DNA of 64,000 nucleotides from Ignavibacterium sp. (lineage in GTDB: Bacteria; Bacteroidota; Ignavibacteria; Ignavibacteriales; Ignavibacteriaceae). Of this stretch, positions 62,092 to 64,000 are shown one piece after another. The position numbers and the translations under genes were made by a program. Under the pieces are notes generated by a model. The model was not told where the DNA came from, made no database searches, and saw only the letters and a program-made list of their open reading frames with translations. Every line of letters starts with the position of its first letter. Within the stretch, counting starts at the first letter, position 1. The DNA lies in assembly GCA_018335755.1 (NCBI GenBank), contig JAGXRK010000050.1, positions 62,001 to 126,000 on the forward strand. The letters are read 5' to 3'.

Positions 62092-63198
62092 TTGAACTTA
62101 TTATATAGTTTTATTCTTTCTGTAATTACCCAAATAAGTATACTTAGTACCTTAACTCATATTATTTTATTTCTATTCATTTGTTCATTTCTGTTTGTTT
62201 GTGTAGTTCTCCTTATTCGCCTAAAAGACCTAAGATTTAATAAAAAGGTTGAGGACTTTACACAATACTGGGCACCTGTTTTTTTTAATTACATTGGTTC
62301 AGACAAAGATCCAAATGAATTCACCGATAGAATTCCAAAAAAAAATGCATCTATTTTTTTACTTTTTCTAAAAAAATATATTCATTCTCTAAGTGGTAAA
62401 GAACTACAGTCTCTTCTGAATATCATTAATAATACCTGGATTTTTGATTATCTTTTAAGTGATTTAAAAAGCAGGTCAATTGAAAGAAGACTGAGAGCAA
62501 TATATTATTTTGGCATTGCCAAAAACCAAATAATTAAACCAATCCTTATTTCTTTTCTAACGATTAGAAACTTGCAAATATTTTTTCAATCCGCCAGAAG
62601 TCTTGCAAGAATGAATGCCTTGGAAACCACGGAGAGAATTCTGGCCGGAGCTCGTTTACAAAAAAAAATCAGTCAGGAAATTCTTGTTTCAATACTTTTA
62701 GAATTTAACCAGGAAGTCTGTGAATACCTGATAAAGCGTATATACGTTGAAAATGAAAAATTTAAAACTGCAATTATAAAAGTTTTTCGAAATTTTAATT
62801 ACCAGGATGCTTCACCCATATTAAGAAAGATAATAGACCAGGCAAAAGACAAACTGCTGATAATTGAATGTATTAAGTTTGCGGGGCAGATAGAATCCTT
62901 AAATGCTCTGGACAATATAAAAACTTATCTTCAACATCCTGATCCTGATATAAGAAGCGAAGCGGTAAAATCCGTAAAACAAATTGGTGGAGATACAGAA
63001 TCGTTAGAAATATCAGTTAATCTGTACGATAATTCCTGGCAGGTACAAATTGATGCAGCTGAAGCACTGGTAAACCTTAAACCAGTAGGGATCAGTATTC
63101 TAAAATTGGTTGCTGTCAGTCAATCTGAACCTCGGGCAGCTTCTATTGCACAAATGGTGCTAAGTGAATTATCTTTGGAAAGCGGTCAGAATGTTTGA
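62092..63198 (+). CDS. Membrane-anchored HEAT-repeat protein
   Basis: N-terminal TM (THIILFLFICSFLFVCVVLLIRL) then HEAT-type helical repeats (LQHPDPDIRSEAVKSVKQIGG, YDNSWQVQIDAAEALVNLKP); TTG start. Confidence 0.78.
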   Translation: MNLLYSFILSVITQISILSTLTHIILFLFICSFLFVCVVLLIRLKDLRFNKKVEDFTQYWAPVFFNYIGSDKDPNEFTDRIPKKNASIFLLFLKKYIHSLSGKELQSLLNIINNTWIFDYLLSDLKSRSIERRLRAIYYFGIAKNQIIKPILISFLTIRNLQIFFQSARSLARMNALETTERILAGARLQKKISQEILVSILLEFNQEVCEYLIKRIYVENEKFKTAIIKVFRNFNYQDASPILRKIIDQAKDKLLIIECIKFAGQIESLNALDNIKTYLQHPDPDIRSEAVKSVKQIGGDTESLEISVNLYDNSWQVQIDAAEALVNLKPVGISILKLVAVSQSEPRAASIAQMVLSELSLESGQNV

Positions 63199-64000
63199 AT
63201 TATTATTTACAACATTTAATTATTTTATTCTGATCTATTTCCTTTCCCTGGTTACAATATATATAATATTAAACCTGGTTTCTTTCAAAAAAATTCTAAG
63301 TTACAATCTGGATGTGGGTTACGCCGATCTTGAAAAAATATTTAAAGTAAGAAATTATATACCTATTTCAATTATTGTTCCGGCATATAATGAAGCAAAT
63401 GGTATTGTAGAAAGTGTTCAATCATTGCTGCAGCTTATCTATCCTAATTTTCAACTAATTGTTGTTAATGATGGTTCTAAAGATGAATCGATAGATAAAT
63501 TGGTAAAAAACTTTGAATTAAGAAAAACAACTGTTCCTCCTCTTTATAAACTGGACAGCCAGCAGATTTTTTCAGTTTATAAATCAATTAAACATCATAA
63601 TCTAATAGTAGTAGATAAGGCAAACGGCGGTAAAGCAGATGCAATAAATGCCGGGGTTAATGTAGCTAAGCATCCGCTAATTACAGTGATTGATGCTGAC
63701 TCAATTCTTGAAAGAGATTGTCTGCTTAAAATAGTACGGCCTTTTTTAGAAAACGAGAACATATTAGCTGTTGGGGGAACTATCAGGATTGCAAATGGTT
63801 GTAACATCAGAAAAGGACACGTTATTGAAATAGGAATGGCGAAATCATGGCTTGCCAGATTTCAGGTGGTAGAATACTTGCGAGCTTTTTTATTCGGAAG
63901 AACCGGGTTCGATGCAATGAACGGAATTTTAATTATTTCAGGTGCATTCAGTTGTTTTAGAAGAGATGCTCTTGTTGAAATTGGAGGTTACCGAGAGGGC
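63191..64000 (+). CDS. Family 2 glycosyltransferase, N-terminal part (runs off right edge)
   Basis: Manual translation: MFELLFTTFNYFILIYFLSLVTIYIILN...ISIIVPAYNEANGIVESVQSLLQLIYPNFQLIVVNDGSKDESI...VVDKANGGKADAINAGVNVAKHPLITVIDADSILERDCLLKIVRPF...SGAFSCFRRDALVEIGGYREG. ATG overlaps the HEAT stop by 8 nt. Not in ORF track. Confidence 0.93.
   Translation, partial: MFELLFTTFNYFILIYFLSLVTIYIILNLVSFKKILSYNLDVGYADLEKIFKVRNYIPISIIVPAYNEANGIVESVQSLLQLIYPNFQLIVVNDGSKDESIDKLVKNFELRKTTVPPLYKLDSQQIFSVYKSIKHHNLIVVDKANGGKADAINAGVNVAKHPLITVIDADSILERDCLLKIVRPFLENENILAVGGTIRIANGCNIRKGHVIEIGMAKSWLARFQVVEYLRAFLFGRTGFDAMNGILIISGAFSCFRRDALVEIGGYREG

Overview
AT-rich bacterial chromosomal window. It looks like the Bacteroidota/Ignavibacteria lineage, inferred from the 'NYPNPFNPST...GIYFYKL' type IX secretion sorting domain, the outer-membrane protein types and the single-subunit membrane anchor of succinate dehydrogenase. 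No lineage search was run. It is densely coding and mostly housekeeping: secA (truncated at the left edge), glnE, a greA-ribD-ribE-tilS-hpt-ftsH block, an AddB-like nuclease, rpsU, a LOG protein, dacB-like, secG, a tRNA with CAU anticodon, obgE and sdhCAB. It also carries a B12-riboswitch/BtuB-like/DUF6580 locus, an ATP-grasp + C39-like peptidase locus, a TetR/LolA-like/FtsX-FtsX/LolD-like/beta-barrel cluster, a SCO/PCu(A)C copper pair, and a response regulator-HEAT-GT2 cluster running off the right edge. I saw no CRISPR array, prophage, transposase or rRNA. The best candidates for under-described biology are: (1) the TetR-controlled LolA/FtsX/LolD/beta-barrel trans-envelope system at 51-57 kb; (2) the divergent ATP-grasp/papain-like peptidase pair at 44-46 kb; (3) DUF6580 as a candidate cobalamin-linked membrane protein beside a B12 riboswitch; (4) short, mostly imperfect intergenic palindromes clustered at 52-61 kb; (5) a long acidic protein separated by 1 nt from obgE. 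Two edge ORFs (SecA, GT2) are missing from the supplied ORF track and were read by eye.
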